A stretch of 62,851 bases of DNA from Pirellulales bacterium (lineage in GTDB: Bacteria; Planctomycetota; Planctomycetia; Pirellulales; UBA1268). The translations under genes were made by a program, and so were the position numbers. The notes beneath the pieces are model-generated. The model did no database searches, was not told the origin of the DNA, and worked only from the letters and a program-made list of their open reading frames with translations. The stretch lies in contig JADHNY010000012.1 in NCBI GenBank assembly GCA_016779265.1, forward strand, positions 1 to 62,851. The letters are read 5' to 3'. Positions within the stretch are counted from its first letter, which is position 1. Each line of letters starts with the position of its first letter. This document shows positions 8,155 through 17,064 of the stretch, piece after piece.

Positions 8155-10254
8155 CTAGACATACGCCTCCGCCGTTTCCGCGGGCGCCGGCCCATACTTC
8201 AGTGGTGCCATCGTAAAACTCGCCCGCCCCTGACTCACACTCCGGACGGCCGCGGAATAGCCAAACATGCTCGCCAGCGGGGCCTCCGCCGTGAGCACAT
8301 TCACGCCACCACGGATCTCCGTGTTGGTAATGATCGCCCGCCGCTGCTGCAAATCGTTAATCACATCGCCGAGGTGCTCCTCAGGCACACTGACTTCGAC
8401 CTTCATCAAGGGCTCAAGCAGCACACTTCCTGCGGAATCGAGCATATTTTCCACAGCATCGGCCGCAGCAATGCGAATCGCCACATCCGAGGGGAGTGGA
8501 TCCGGGAGCGGACTTTCCTTGAGGGTCACCGTCACCCCCCAGAGGGGACAGCCCTTCAGACCGCCACGCTCCACGCTCTCGGACAATGCCTCCACCATCG
8601 TGGCTGCGATCTGGGCCTCCGCCTCTGCCTCGGGAAACCAGCCTTGCACGACCCGTACTGGAGCCTGCTCGTCTGTCGGCTCCGCCTCAATGCAGACATG
8701 GGCAACCAGGGTCTGTCCCGCCACCTGGCGATTGGACTCACCGGTGGACCGCACCGCCTTCCCGATCGTCTCCTTGTAGCTCACCCGAGGCTTGTGAACC
8801 CTGCAGTTGAGGTTGAAATCACGCTGCAAACGATGCCGAATCACCTCAAGGTGGAGCTCGCCCATGCCTGAAATCAGTGTCTGACCGGTGTCTTCGCTTT
8901 CCACCGCCCGAAACGTCGGATCCTGCCGCTTGAGCATCTCCAGCACTTCGGAGAGTTTCTTGCGTTCCAGGCTGGTTTCCGGCTCGATCGCCATCGAAAT
9001 CACCGTCTCCGGAAACTCGATGGTTTCCAGCACGATGGGGCTCGACGCGTCACACAGCGTGTCGCCCGTGACACTCAACCGCGGGCCAATCACCCCCACG
9101 ATGTCACCTGCGGTGGCCTCAGGAATCTGCTCCCTGCGGTCAGCCTGCACATGCCACAGCTGTGCGATGTTTTCCTTTTTCTGCCGCTCGGGGTTCCAGG
9201 CCCGACTACCGGCCTTCAACGTACCGGAGTAGATCCGCACAAACGCGAGATCCCCATGTTTGTCGGCCACAATCTTAAAAACGAGGCCACAGAACGGGCC
9301 GCTGGGGTCGGCCTTACGTGAGATCGTGGTGGGCTCCTTCTTGGAGGGATCGAGGCCCTCCACCGCCGGCACATCCGCCGGACTCGGCAGGTACCAGGCG
9401 ACTGCATCGAGCACCGGCTGCACCCCGATGCAGTCGAGGGCTGAGCCGGCAAAAATCGGCACGACCTGGCGGGTGATCGTCCCCTGCCGGATCACCTTTC
9501 GGGCGAGTTCCACGGGAATTTCTTCGTCAGCGAGCGCCAACTCCGCGACCTCGTCCGAGAGGTCGAACAGGGCCGTGACCAGCTTTTCCCGCCACTCGTC
9601 GGCCTCCGCTCGCAGTTCCGCGGGGATTTCCGCTCGCACGACATCGGTGAGCGATGCCTCGCCCGCTCCGACATCCTCCTTTTTCGGAAACGTCAGCATC
9701 TCCATCGAAACCAGGTCGATGATCCCGCGGAAAGGATTCGCCACATGCGGCGGGCCAGAGCCGACCGGGAGTTGGAGGACCAAAGGCTGAGCCTTGAGAC
9801 GCTGCTCAATCTGGGCAACGGTTCCGGTGAAGTCCGCCCCCTCGCGGTCAAGCTTGTTGATCATGGCGATCCGCGGCACGCCATATCTGTCGGCCTGCCG
9901 CCAGACCGTCTCGCTTTGTGCTTCCACCCCCTCGCGGGCCGAAAAGACGACCACGGCCCCGTCGAGCACCCGCAGGCTGCGTTCGACTTCCGCCGTGAAA
10001 TCAACGTGGCCAGGCGTGTCGATCAGGTTGACCGTCACATCCTGCCACTGAAAGGTCACCGCGGCGGAGTAAATCGTGATACCCCGCTGCTGCTCCTCAG
10101 GATCGAAGTCGGTGATGGTCGTGCCCCGATCGACGTCACCGAGCCGATGGCTCGTCTTCGTGAAATAGAGCATCCGCTCGGTGAGCGTGGTCTTGCCCGC
10201 GTCGATGTGGGCCACAATGCCGATGTTGCGAATCGATTGAAGTGTGCGTTTCAT
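8155..10254 (-). CDS. Elongation factor G-like GTPase, EF-G2 / GFM2-like type
   Basis: 699-residue translational GTPase with all five EF-G domains. G1 is AHIDAGKT (15-22), switch I contains RGITI (57-61), G3 is DTPGH (79-83) and G4 is NKLD (133-136). Switch I reads LGDVDRGTTITDFDPEEQQ, and the region after G3 has GVEAQSETVWRQADRYGVPRI; both resemble mitochondrial GFM2 and the bacterial spdEFG2 group more than classical FusA, whose switch I reads like AATMDWMEQEQERG. GFM2-type factors act with RRF in ribosome recycling rather than translocation. Its place upstream of rpsJ recalls the str operon, but EF-Tu is absent here. That it is an EF-G is certain; the subtype is inferred. Confidence 0.9.
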   Translation of the reverse strand: MKRTLQSIRNIGIVAHIDAGKTTLTERMLYFTKTSHRLGDVDRGTTITDFDPEEQQRGITIYSAAVTFQWQDVTVNLIDTPGHVDFTAEVERSLRVLDGAVVVFSAREGVEAQSETVWRQADRYGVPRIAMINKLDREGADFTGTVAQIEQRLKAQPLVLQLPVGSGPPHVANPFRGIIDLVSMEMLTFPKKEDVGAGEASLTDVVRAEIPAELRAEADEWREKLVTALFDLSDEVAELALADEEIPVELARKVIRQGTITRQVVPIFAGSALDCIGVQPVLDAVAWYLPSPADVPAVEGLDPSKKEPTTISRKADPSGPFCGLVFKIVADKHGDLAFVRIYSGTLKAGSRAWNPERQKKENIAQLWHVQADRREQIPEATAGDIVGVIGPRLSVTGDTLCDASSPIVLETIEFPETVISMAIEPETSLERKKLSEVLEMLKRQDPTFRAVESEDTGQTLISGMGELHLEVIRHRLQRDFNLNCRVHKPRVSYKETIGKAVRSTGESNRQVAGQTLVAHVCIEAEPTDEQAPVRVVQGWFPEAEAEAQIAATMVEALSESVERGGLKGCPLWGVTVTLKESPLPDPLPSDVAIRIAAADAVENMLDSAGSVLLEPLMKVEVSVPEEHLGDVINDLQQRRAIITNTEIRGGVNVLTAEAPLASMFGYSAAVRSVSQGRASFTMAPLKYGPAPAETAEAYV

Positions 10255-10331
10255 GATCGCGGCATTCTACGGAAAAGCCCTGCGGCGGCAGCGGCAGTCT
10301 GCGAAAGACCTGCGGAAGCCTGTGGCCCACG

Positions 10332-10375
10332 CTTTCGGCTGCCGCTTGGCAGGGAATGCCCTGCTGTCTTTCGGC
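10332..10375 (+). promoter_or_regulatory. Palindrome flanked by direct repeats upstream of cstA
   Basis: In the 170-base region between the divergent EF-G-like gene and cstA there is a perfect 6-base palindrome with a 4-base loop (GCAGGG / CCCTGC, 10349-10364). It is flanked on each side by the 9-base direct repeat CTTTCGGCT (10332-10340 and 10367-10375). This symmetric arrangement, about 50 bases before the cstA start, resembles an operator. No regulator binding is demonstrated. Confidence 0.3.
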
Positions 10376-10424
10376 TTTGTGCTGGCGGCCTTACGCTGAT
10401 GTGGTCGCCTTTGGGGAAGCTCTC

Positions 10425-12311
10425 ATGCCTGCGCTGCTCATCGTTCTCATCGCCGCCATCTGCCTCATCGCGGGCTACCTGACCTACGGCCGCTGGCTCG
10501 CCCGGCGGGTCTTTCAGCTCGACCCCACGGCCGAGGTGCCGAGCGAGGCGCTGCGTGATGACCGCGACTATGTGCCCACGTCGCCGGCGGTGGTGTTTGG
10601 CCACCACTTCACGAGTATCGCCGGAACGGGCCCGATCGTGGGGCCGGCGCTGGCGATCATGTGGGGCTGGCTGCCAGCGGTGATCTGGGTCTTACTGGGG
10701 TCGATCCTGATCGGCGCTGTGCACGACATGTCGGTGCTCGTGGTCAGCCTACGAAACCGTGGCCTCACCGTGGGTGAGGTGGCAGGCCGGCTGCTCAATC
10801 CACGGGTACGGCTGCTGTTCCTGGTGCTGCTGCTGTTTGCCCTCTGGATTGTGCTGGCGATCTTCGGCTGGGTGATCGCCAGTGTGTTCGTGCAGTTCCC
10901 GGAGGCAACGCTCCCAGTCTTCCTGCAGATCCCGATTGCGGTCTGGATTGGCCTGGCAGTGCACCGCCGCGGCGGCAGGCTGCTCGTCCCCAGCCTGCTC
11001 GCGTTAGGGCTGATGTATGGCACCGTGTGGCTTGGAGCTGGCTGCCCCGGGCTGGCATGGGCCGGCGGCTGGCTGGGCGAGGCGATCCGCAGTCTGAACA
11101 CGGCCGTTGCAGCCCTTCCTGTCTGGGGCTGGGTCGCAGTGCTGCTGGCGTACTGCTACGTGGCAAGTGTGCTGCCCGTATGGGTGCTGCTGCAGCCTCG
11201 GGATTACATCAACAGCCTGCAGCTCGTCACCAGCCTCGTGCTGATTGTGGCTGGGCTTGTGGCCGCAGCCCTCGGTGGCGGTGCCGGCGAGACCGCCGGG
11301 TCATTGGAACTGGTGGCTCCTATGCTCAATCTGCATCCGGAGGGCGCCCCTCCGATTCTGCCTTTTCTGTTTGTGACGATCGCCTGCGGGGCCGTCAGTG
11401 GCTTCCACTGCCTCGTGAGCTCTGGCACAAGCAGCAAGCAGCTGCGGTGCGAGACCGATGCCCATCCGGTGGGCTATGGCTCGATGCTGCTGGAAGCCTT
11501 CTTGGCGATCCTGGTGATCATCGCCGTTGGCGCCGGCATCGGCCTCGGCTGGCCACAGGAGCATCCAGGGCTCTCGGGCACTGCCCTCTGGCAGACGATC
11601 TACGGCAACTGGGCGAAAGTCACCGGTGGTACGGCCATTGCTGCCTTCGTGGTCGGCTCAGGCAACCTCCTGGAATCCATTGGCATCGACACCGTGATGG
11701 CGCGAGCAATCGTCGGCGTCTTGGTGGCCAGCTTTGCCGGCACTACCCTCGACACAGCCACACGACTGCAACGGTATGTTGTCCAGGAACTCGCCGGCAC
11801 ACTGCTGGGACGCAGCAACACTGGCTCAACAGACACCTCTGTGGCCTCGCGGTTCAACCCGCTTGTCTGGCTGACCACGCCCCACGGGGCCACCCTGTTT
11901 GCCGTGCTCTCCGCCTTTGGGCTGGCATTGCTGCCAGCTCCAGGAAAGCCCTGGGCGTTCGACACGATCGGCACAGGCGGCCTGATTCTCTGGCCGCTGT
12001 TTGGTGCCACGAATCAGCTGCTCGCCGGGCTCTCACTGATTGTGATCGCCTTCTACCTGCTCCGGCGTGGACTTCCGACCTGGCTGGCTGTGATCCCGAT
12101 GGTGTTCATGCTCACGATGCCGGCCTGGGCGCTGATTCTTGACATCCAGCGGTGGCATGCGGCCGGGAGTCTGGGACTGGCGGCTGTCGCTGCCGGCATG
12201 CTGGCCCTGGAAGCCTGGATGATCGTCGAAGCGTTGCTGCTCTGGCCCAAGGTTCGCGGCGTGCTCGAGGAAACCGCCGTACAGCAAACACGCCACCCCA
12301 CCACACGCTGA
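10425..12311 (+). CDS. cstA: CstA-family carbon starvation / pyruvate transporter
   Basis: 628-residue inner-membrane protein of the CstA family, whose characterised members (CstA, BtsT) import pyruvate or peptides. The CstA core starts at once: LIAGYLTYGRWLARRVFQLD, then DRDYVPTSPAVVFGHHFTSIAGTGPIVGPALA, the conserved signature region. Many hydrophobic segments follow, as well as GFHCLVSSGTSSKQL. I chose the ATG at 10425 (MPALLIVLIAAICLIAG) with GGGGAAG upstream; the frame is open to 10356. It stands alone between divergent and convergent neighbours. The family is secure, the substrate is not. Confidence 0.9.
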   Translation: MPALLIVLIAAICLIAGYLTYGRWLARRVFQLDPTAEVPSEALRDDRDYVPTSPAVVFGHHFTSIAGTGPIVGPALAIMWGWLPAVIWVLLGSILIGAVHDMSVLVVSLRNRGLTVGEVAGRLLNPRVRLLFLVLLLFALWIVLAIFGWVIASVFVQFPEATLPVFLQIPIAVWIGLAVHRRGGRLLVPSLLALGLMYGTVWLGAGCPGLAWAGGWLGEAIRSLNTAVAALPVWGWVAVLLAYCYVASVLPVWVLLQPRDYINSLQLVTSLVLIVAGLVAAALGGGAGETAGSLELVAPMLNLHPEGAPPILPFLFVTIACGAVSGFHCLVSSGTSSKQLRCETDAHPVGYGSMLLEAFLAILVIIAVGAGIGLGWPQEHPGLSGTALWQTIYGNWAKVTGGTAIAAFVVGSGNLLESIGIDTVMARAIVGVLVASFAGTTLDTATRLQRYVVQELAGTLLGRSNTGSTDTSVASRFNPLVWLTTPHGATLFAVLSAFGLALLPAPGKPWAFDTIGTGGLILWPLFGATNQLLAGLSLIVIAFYLLRRGLPTWLAVIPMVFMLTMPAWALILDIQRWHAAGSLGLAAVAAGMLALEAWMIVEALLLWPKVRGVLEETAVQQTRHPTTR

Positions 12312-12359
12312 TACCGACCGCGGGCAGGGCCGCTCACATGCTCACCGCCACCCACACGC

Positions 12360-14177
12360 TCACATCCGCGTCGGCACCGTGATCCCGAGCAGTTCGAGGC
12401 CATGCCGCAGCACCTGCCCCGTCAGGTCGCAGAGGGCGAGGCGAGCGGTGCGTTCGTGCCCCTCGGCCTTGAGCACCGGCAGCGCGTCGTAGAAAGTCGA
12501 GTATGCCCCGGCCACCTCGTACAGGTAGGCGGTCAGCGAGCTTGGCCGGTAGTCGGCCTCCACTTCATCGAGCGCCTCAGGAAAGCGAGCCAGCTGCAGG
12601 GCAAGAGCTCGCTCGCGAGGATCAGAGAACGAAATCTCGCCCTGCTTGAGCTGTTCACGCAGCGGCTCCCGGTCGATGCCGCCTTTGGTGAAAATGCCCT
12701 CAACGCGAGCCACCGCATACTGCATGTAGGCGGCGGTGTTGCCCTTGAGCTCGAGCATCTTGTCGAAGCTGAAGACGTAGTCGGTGGCGCGATTCTGCGA
12801 GAGGTCGGCGTACTTGATCGCGCCGATGCCAACCGCCTCGGCAATCGCCTGCTGCTCTTCGACGGGCATCGCATCCCCTGCCCGCGCCGCCTGTGATGTG
12901 GCCACCACCTCCAGAGCACGTGCCACACCTTCGTCAAGCAAGGCCTCCAGCCCAACCGTGTCACCAGCACGGGTTTTAAAGGGGCGGCCGTCTTCGCCGA
13001 GCACCGTGCCGAAGGCCACATGCACGAGATCCACATCGCCATATCCCCAGGCCTCCGCCGCAGCAAAGACCTGCCGGAAGTGCTGGCTCTGACGATGGTC
13101 GACCACATACAGCACACGATCGGGCTTCCAGTGCTGCATCCGCCAGCGAATGGTGGCGAGGTCGGTCGTGGCATAGAGGAATGCACCATCGGCCTTGCGA
13201 ATCAGCAGTGGTGGCTTCTCTTCTCCGTCGGTGAAAATGCCGATTGCCCCGCGGCTCTCCCGCGCAATCTCCTTCGCGAGAAGCTCCTCGACGACCTCCC
13301 CCAGGAACGGCTGGTAGAAGCTCTCTCCGAGCGTGTGGTCAAAATGAACATGCAGCCGTGTGTAGACGCGGTCGATCTCGGCCTGGCACACCGGCATGAA
13401 CGACGCCCACAGCGTTCGATTCTCCTCATCTCCTTCGTGCAGACGAGCCGTCTCCTGCAGCACATCACGCGCGAGCGTCGGATGGGCCGCCGCCAGCTCT
13501 GCTGCCTCGGGGTCGTTGGCAAGTTCTTCTGGCTTGGCATCCGCCGCCTTCCGTACCAAGCGATAAAGACGGCCAAGCTCGGCAGTCGGGTTGTCGGCAT
13601 ACGCCGTGTCGTTACGGCAGTGCTTCCAGCCCCAGAGGATCATCCCGAACTGCGTTCCCCAATCACCGAGGTGGTTGTCGGTTGTCACCTCATGCCCACG
13701 AAACGCCAGGATGCGGGCAAGGGCGTCACCGATCACCGTGGAACGGATGTGGCCCACGTGCATCGGCTTGGCCACATTCGGCGATGAGTAGTCAATCACG
13801 ATCCGCGAGGGCGTCTCGACCGGAGGCACACCGAGCCGTGGATCTGCCGCAGCCTCTGCCACAATCCGCCCCAGGGCCTCGTTCTTCACGGTGAGATTGA
13901 TGAAGCCCGGTCCCACCGGCGCCTGCGGGGCGTCAAACCACTCCCCCGGCTCAAGCTTGGCGATGATCGCCTCGGCCACCTGCCGTGGTGGCTTGCCCGC
14001 CCGCTTCGCCAACGGCATCGCGACGGTCGCGGTGTAGTCACCAAACTTGGCGTCCGTGGTCGCCCGCACCATCTCGGTCAGCGAGAGATCGTCACTGTCA
14101 TCTGGGATATCACCAGCGGCAGCAGCAGCGGAAAGAGCGGCGGAAAAGATGCGTCGGAGTTCGTGGCGAAGATGCAT
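12360..14177 (-). CDS. argS: Arginyl-tRNA synthetase
   Basis: 605-residue class I synthetase that charges tRNA-Arg. The N-terminal Arg-tRNA-synthetase domain (1-110) includes FGDYTATVAMPLAK. The HIGH-type motif is HVGH (140-143), within SSPNVAKPMHVGHIRST. The catalytic core has DNHLGDWGTQFGM and GRPFKTRAGDTVGL; like many ArgRS it lacks a canonical KMSK. The C-terminal helical anticodon-binding DALR domain ends HGLELLGITVPTRM. Length is normal. It is the downstream neighbour of rsfS, 77 bases away. Confidence 0.97.
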   Translation of the reverse strand: MHLRHELRRIFSAALSAAAAAGDIPDDSDDLSLTEMVRATTDAKFGDYTATVAMPLAKRAGKPPRQVAEAIIAKLEPGEWFDAPQAPVGPGFINLTVKNEALGRIVAEAAADPRLGVPPVETPSRIVIDYSSPNVAKPMHVGHIRSTVIGDALARILAFRGHEVTTDNHLGDWGTQFGMILWGWKHCRNDTAYADNPTAELGRLYRLVRKAADAKPEELANDPEAAELAAAHPTLARDVLQETARLHEGDEENRTLWASFMPVCQAEIDRVYTRLHVHFDHTLGESFYQPFLGEVVEELLAKEIARESRGAIGIFTDGEEKPPLLIRKADGAFLYATTDLATIRWRMQHWKPDRVLYVVDHRQSQHFRQVFAAAEAWGYGDVDLVHVAFGTVLGEDGRPFKTRAGDTVGLEALLDEGVARALEVVATSQAARAGDAMPVEEQQAIAEAVGIGAIKYADLSQNRATDYVFSFDKMLELKGNTAAYMQYAVARVEGIFTKGGIDREPLREQLKQGEISFSDPRERALALQLARFPEALDEVEADYRPSSLTAYLYEVAGAYSTFYDALPVLKAEGHERTARLALCDLTGQVLRHGLELLGITVPTRM

Positions 14178-14254
14178 GGGGCTATGTCACGGCTTGGAGG
14201 AGACGAATCGCCGGCCTAAGAGGGAGCCCGGGACTCATGGGAAAGACACTCAAC

Positions 14255-14719
14255 TCACAGCGACGAGGCAGGAGGCTGCGGCTGCACCTCGCCGGTCGCT
14301 TCATTGCTGACCGCTGCGGGCTGAGGGATCGAGTTGGGCAGGGCCACGCGACGGGCATCCACCCAGAGTCCTTCCAGGTCCCAGAACTCGCGAGCCTCCG
14401 CATCGAGCAGGTGCACGACCGTATCACCGTAGTCGAGCACGATCCAACGACCTTCCTCATAGCCCTCACCACCACGCTTGAGATCACCGTACTGCTGCTT
14501 GAGCACCAGTTCGATCTCATCAGCCATGGCATGAATCTGACGCCGGCTGGTGCCCGTCGCGATCACAAAGAAATCAAAAACCGGCGTCAGCTCCCGCAGG
14601 TCGAGCACGACAAGGTCAGTGCCTCGCGTTTCGGCTGCGACGCGAGCGGCGGTGATCGCACGTTCGAGCCCTGTGTGAGTGGCAGAATCAGGGTGAGGGC
14701 GATGGTCTGGGCTCGTCAC
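14255..14719 (-). CDS. rsfS: Ribosomal silencing factor RsfS
   Basis: About 154 residues. RsfS binds L14 and blocks subunit joining when nutrients are low. The DUF143/Iojap core is seen as RGTDLVVLDLRELTPVFDFFVIATG, then RQIHAMADEIELVL, WIVLDYGDTVVHLLD and AREFWDLEGLWVDAR. The frame is open to 14938 inside coaX, but no ATG lies near the conserved region; I chose the GTG at 14717-14719 (VTSPDHRP), and a TTG slightly upstream is an alternative. The C-terminal ~25 residues are Pro/Gln/Ala-rich. It follows coaX, in a cluster with rpmA and obg. Confidence 0.9.
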   Translation of the reverse strand: MTSPDHRPHPDSATHTGLERAITAARVAAETRGTDLVVLDLRELTPVFDFFVIATGTSRRQIHAMADEIELVLKQQYGDLKRGGEGYEEGRWIVLDYGDTVVHLLDAEAREFWDLEGLWVDARRVALPNSIPQPAAVSNEATGEVQPQPPASSL

Positions 14720-14822
14720 GCGGTTCTCGTGGGTCAAGGAGACGACAGGCGGTGAATCCGCCCCTGGCTCTATCGTAGCGAGCCGAAAACACTCACGGAA
14801 TCCGGTGTCGCTTCCAGACCGG

Positions 14823-15731
14823 TCAAAACGCCTTCCGCGCGAGGGCCTTTGAAGCCGCGAGAGCCACGCCTTCCAGCACGAGGTCGGGCACCTCCACTGC
14901 TTGGGGAAGTTCCTGCCGCACCACAGCAGCCCCTCCACCGGTCAGCACGACCTGCAACGCAGGTCCGACAACGGCCACCGCCTCTCGCACCAAACGCGCG
15001 ACAGCGCCACGGGTGCCGAACACCACGCCGGCGGTGATCGCTTCAGCCGTGCAACTGCCGGGCATCACAGGCTCAGGCTGAGCCTGCGCACTCCCTGCTT
15101 CAGCAGTCCCCAGCCGCGCGGCCGCCCCACTTCCCGCGAAGGCCATGACCTCGGGCAGCTGGCTCGTGCCACCAGCGAGGGCCTTGGCCAGTAACGCCGT
15201 CCCCGGAAAGATGCTCCCACCAAGATATGCCCCGGCGGCCGAGACCAGGTCAACGGTTACTGCTGTGCCACAGTCAACAACCACCACGGGCTGCTCAGCA
15301 GGACGTCGCCAGACAGCCGCTGCCGCCGCCGCCAAGCGATCGATACCGACCTTCTCAGGCTCCGGCACCGCAACAGCGAGAGGAAGATCGGCTGCCTGAA
15401 TGCGTCGGCAGACGAGCGTCTTTCCAGATGCCTCTGCCGCGTTCACCAACATCGCTTCCAGGCGTGAAGCAAGGGCGTCATGCACGCTCGCCACCAGCAG
15501 TACCGTCGGACCAGCAGCAGCGGCCTTCAGCCACGCCGTCAGGGCCTCGGGCTGAAGTGCCTCACCGGCAAGCGTGAGACGGTGACTGAGCACGAAGGCA
15601 TGACTGCCTGCAGCAGCAGAACAGATCGCAGCGAGTTTCACGCGGGAGTTGCCCACATCAGCCAGCAGGTAGTTCTCGATCGATGCGTCCCCTCCGATCG
15701 CACCTGTGAGCTCCACCGCAGGCTGGCTCAT
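14823..15731 (-). CDS. coaX: Type III pantothenate kinase
   Basis: 302-residue kinase catalysing the first step of coenzyme A synthesis (pantothenate to 4'-phosphopantothenate). Type III signatures: LLADVGNSRVKLA near the N-terminus (phosphate loop), GIDRLAAAAA (GxDR), VVVDCGTAVTVDLV and GGSIFPGTALLAKALA. At about 300 residues it is longer than the usual 255, due to an N-terminal lead of ~20 and an Ala/Gln-rich insert near residues 205-225. Its start overlaps the obg stop by 4 bases. It occupies the place that nadD often has between obg and rsfS in other bacteria. Confidence 0.93.
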   Translation of the reverse strand: MSQPAVELTGAIGGDASIENYLLADVGNSRVKLAAICSAAAGSHAFVLSHRLTLAGEALQPEALTAWLKAAAAGPTVLLVASVHDALASRLEAMLVNAAEASGKTLVCRRIQAADLPLAVAVPEPEKVGIDRLAAAAAAVWRRPAEQPVVVVDCGTAVTVDLVSAAGAYLGGSIFPGTALLAKALAGGTSQLPEVMAFAGSGAAARLGTAEAGSAQAQPEPVMPGSCTAEAITAGVVFGTRGAVARLVREAVAVVGPALQVVLTGGGAAVVRQELPQAVEVPDLVLEGVALAASKALARKAF

Positions 15732-16747
15732 AACGCCCCTCCGGGCGGCTCCTGCTCGCCTCGACTCGAAAGTGCCTTCCCCACGGCCGCAAGCAACCGG
15801 TCGAGCCCTTGGCCGGTCACCGCGCTGATCGCGATCACCTCTCGACCAATCGCCGCCGCCAGCCGCGAACGCACCTCCTCGGCCACCGGCAGTTCGCTCT
15901 TGCTGACCGCCACAATCTCGATCCGCTCACCGAGGCTCTCGTCGTACTGCACGAGTTCGGAGCGAATCGCGTGGTAGTTCTCCACAGGATCACTCTCATC
16001 CACTGGCATCGGCTCGACCACATGCACGAGGATCCCAGCACGCTCGACATGCCGCAGAAACTCATGGCCGAGCCCAACTCCCAGATGCGCCCCCTCAATC
16101 AGCCCGGGAAGATCGGCAAGCACAAATGTGTGATCTGGCGAGAGCGAGACAATCCCCAGCATCGGGGTCTTCGTGGTGAAGGCGTAGTCGGCAATCTGTG
16201 GCCGGGCTCGCGAGAGTCGCGAGAGCAGCGTGCTCTTGCCCGCATTCGGCAGCCCCACGAGACCGACATCTGCGATCACCTTAAGCTCGAGGCAGAGGCG
16301 TCGGATTCGGCCAGTGCCACCCGGCTCAAACTGCCGGGGAGCCCGGTTGGTGGACGACTTAAAGTGGGCGTTGCCACGGCCCCCTTTCCCACCTTCGGCG
16401 ACAACCACCTGCTCGCCAGGCTCGGCCAGGTCTTTGAGCACAAGGCCGGTCGCCTCATCAATGACGATCGTGCCGGGCGGAACCTCGATCGTGAGATCGG
16501 GAGCGGAACGGCCATGACAGTTCGCAGGCGTTCCCGGCTGACCATGGGCGGCACGCCAACTCTGCCGGTGCGATACCGCAGCCAAAGAGTCAACACCCGG
16601 CTTGGCGACGAGAATCACGCTGCCGCCGTTTCCACCGTCACCACCATCGGGGCCACCACGTGGAACGTACTTCTCGCGGCGGAAACTCATTCCTCCGCGC
16701 CCGCCGTTCCCAGCAACAACCTCGATCTGCGTGCGATCGACAAACAC
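15728..16747 (-). CDS. obg: GTPase Obg (CgtA)
   Basis: 339-residue essential GTPase of late 50S assembly and stress signalling. The glycine-rich Obg fold spans residues 1-160 (MFVDRTQIEVVAGNGGRGGMSF, repeated GG pairs). The G domain follows: G1 GLPNAGKSTLLS, G3 DLPGLIEGA, G4 near AVSKSE. There is no OCT domain, which is normal for the short form. It lies 14 bases after rpmA and overlaps coaX by 4 bases, so rpmA-obg-coaX-rsfS probably form one transcript. Confidence 0.97.
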   Translation of the reverse strand: MFVDRTQIEVVAGNGGRGGMSFRREKYVPRGGPDGGDGGNGGSVILVAKPGVDSLAAVSHRQSWRAAHGQPGTPANCHGRSAPDLTIEVPPGTIVIDEATGLVLKDLAEPGEQVVVAEGGKGGRGNAHFKSSTNRAPRQFEPGGTGRIRRLCLELKVIADVGLVGLPNAGKSTLLSRLSRARPQIADYAFTTKTPMLGIVSLSPDHTFVLADLPGLIEGAHLGVGLGHEFLRHVERAGILVHVVEPMPVDESDPVENYHAIRSELVQYDESLGERIEIVAVSKSELPVAEEVRSRLAAAIGREVIAISAVTGQGLDRLLAAVGKALSSRGEQEPPGGAL

Positions 16748-16761
16748 GATAGAAGCCGGCC

Positions 16762-17034
16762 TTAGGAGGCAGCCGACGCTCCACCGACAGGCCCGTCGCC
16801 CACATTCACTCGACGACCCTTGCGGTCGAAGAAGACGACGCCATCGGAGAGGGCAAACAGGGTGTAGTCGGTGCCCATGCCAACATTCTGTCCGGGATGG
16901 AACTTCGTGCCCACCTGACGAACGAGGATGTTGCCAGCCTGCACTGCCTCACCACCAAACCGTTTCACGCCCCGCCGCTGCGCGTTCGAATCGCGACCAT
17001 TGCGGCTCGAGCCTTGACCTTTTTTGTGGGCCAT
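16762..17034 (-). CDS. rpmA: 50S ribosomal protein L27
   Basis: 90-residue L27, whose N-terminal tail reaches the peptidyl transferase centre. It begins [20 protein letters not shown], the hallmark sequence, and continues RLGVK-like [21 protein letters not shown] and [21 protein letters not shown]. In most bacteria rplU (L21) sits directly upstream; here the upstream gene is instead a secreted protein of unknown function 30 bases away, and no L21 is found in the window. Confidence 0.97.
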   Translation of the reverse strand: MAHKKGQGSSRNGRDSNAQRRGVKRFGGEAVQAGNILVRQVGTKFHPGQNVGMGTDYTLFALSDGVVFFDRKGRRVNVGDGPVGGASAAS

Positions 17035-17064
17035 TCCTGCTGCTCCCTGTCGGTAATGCTTCCG

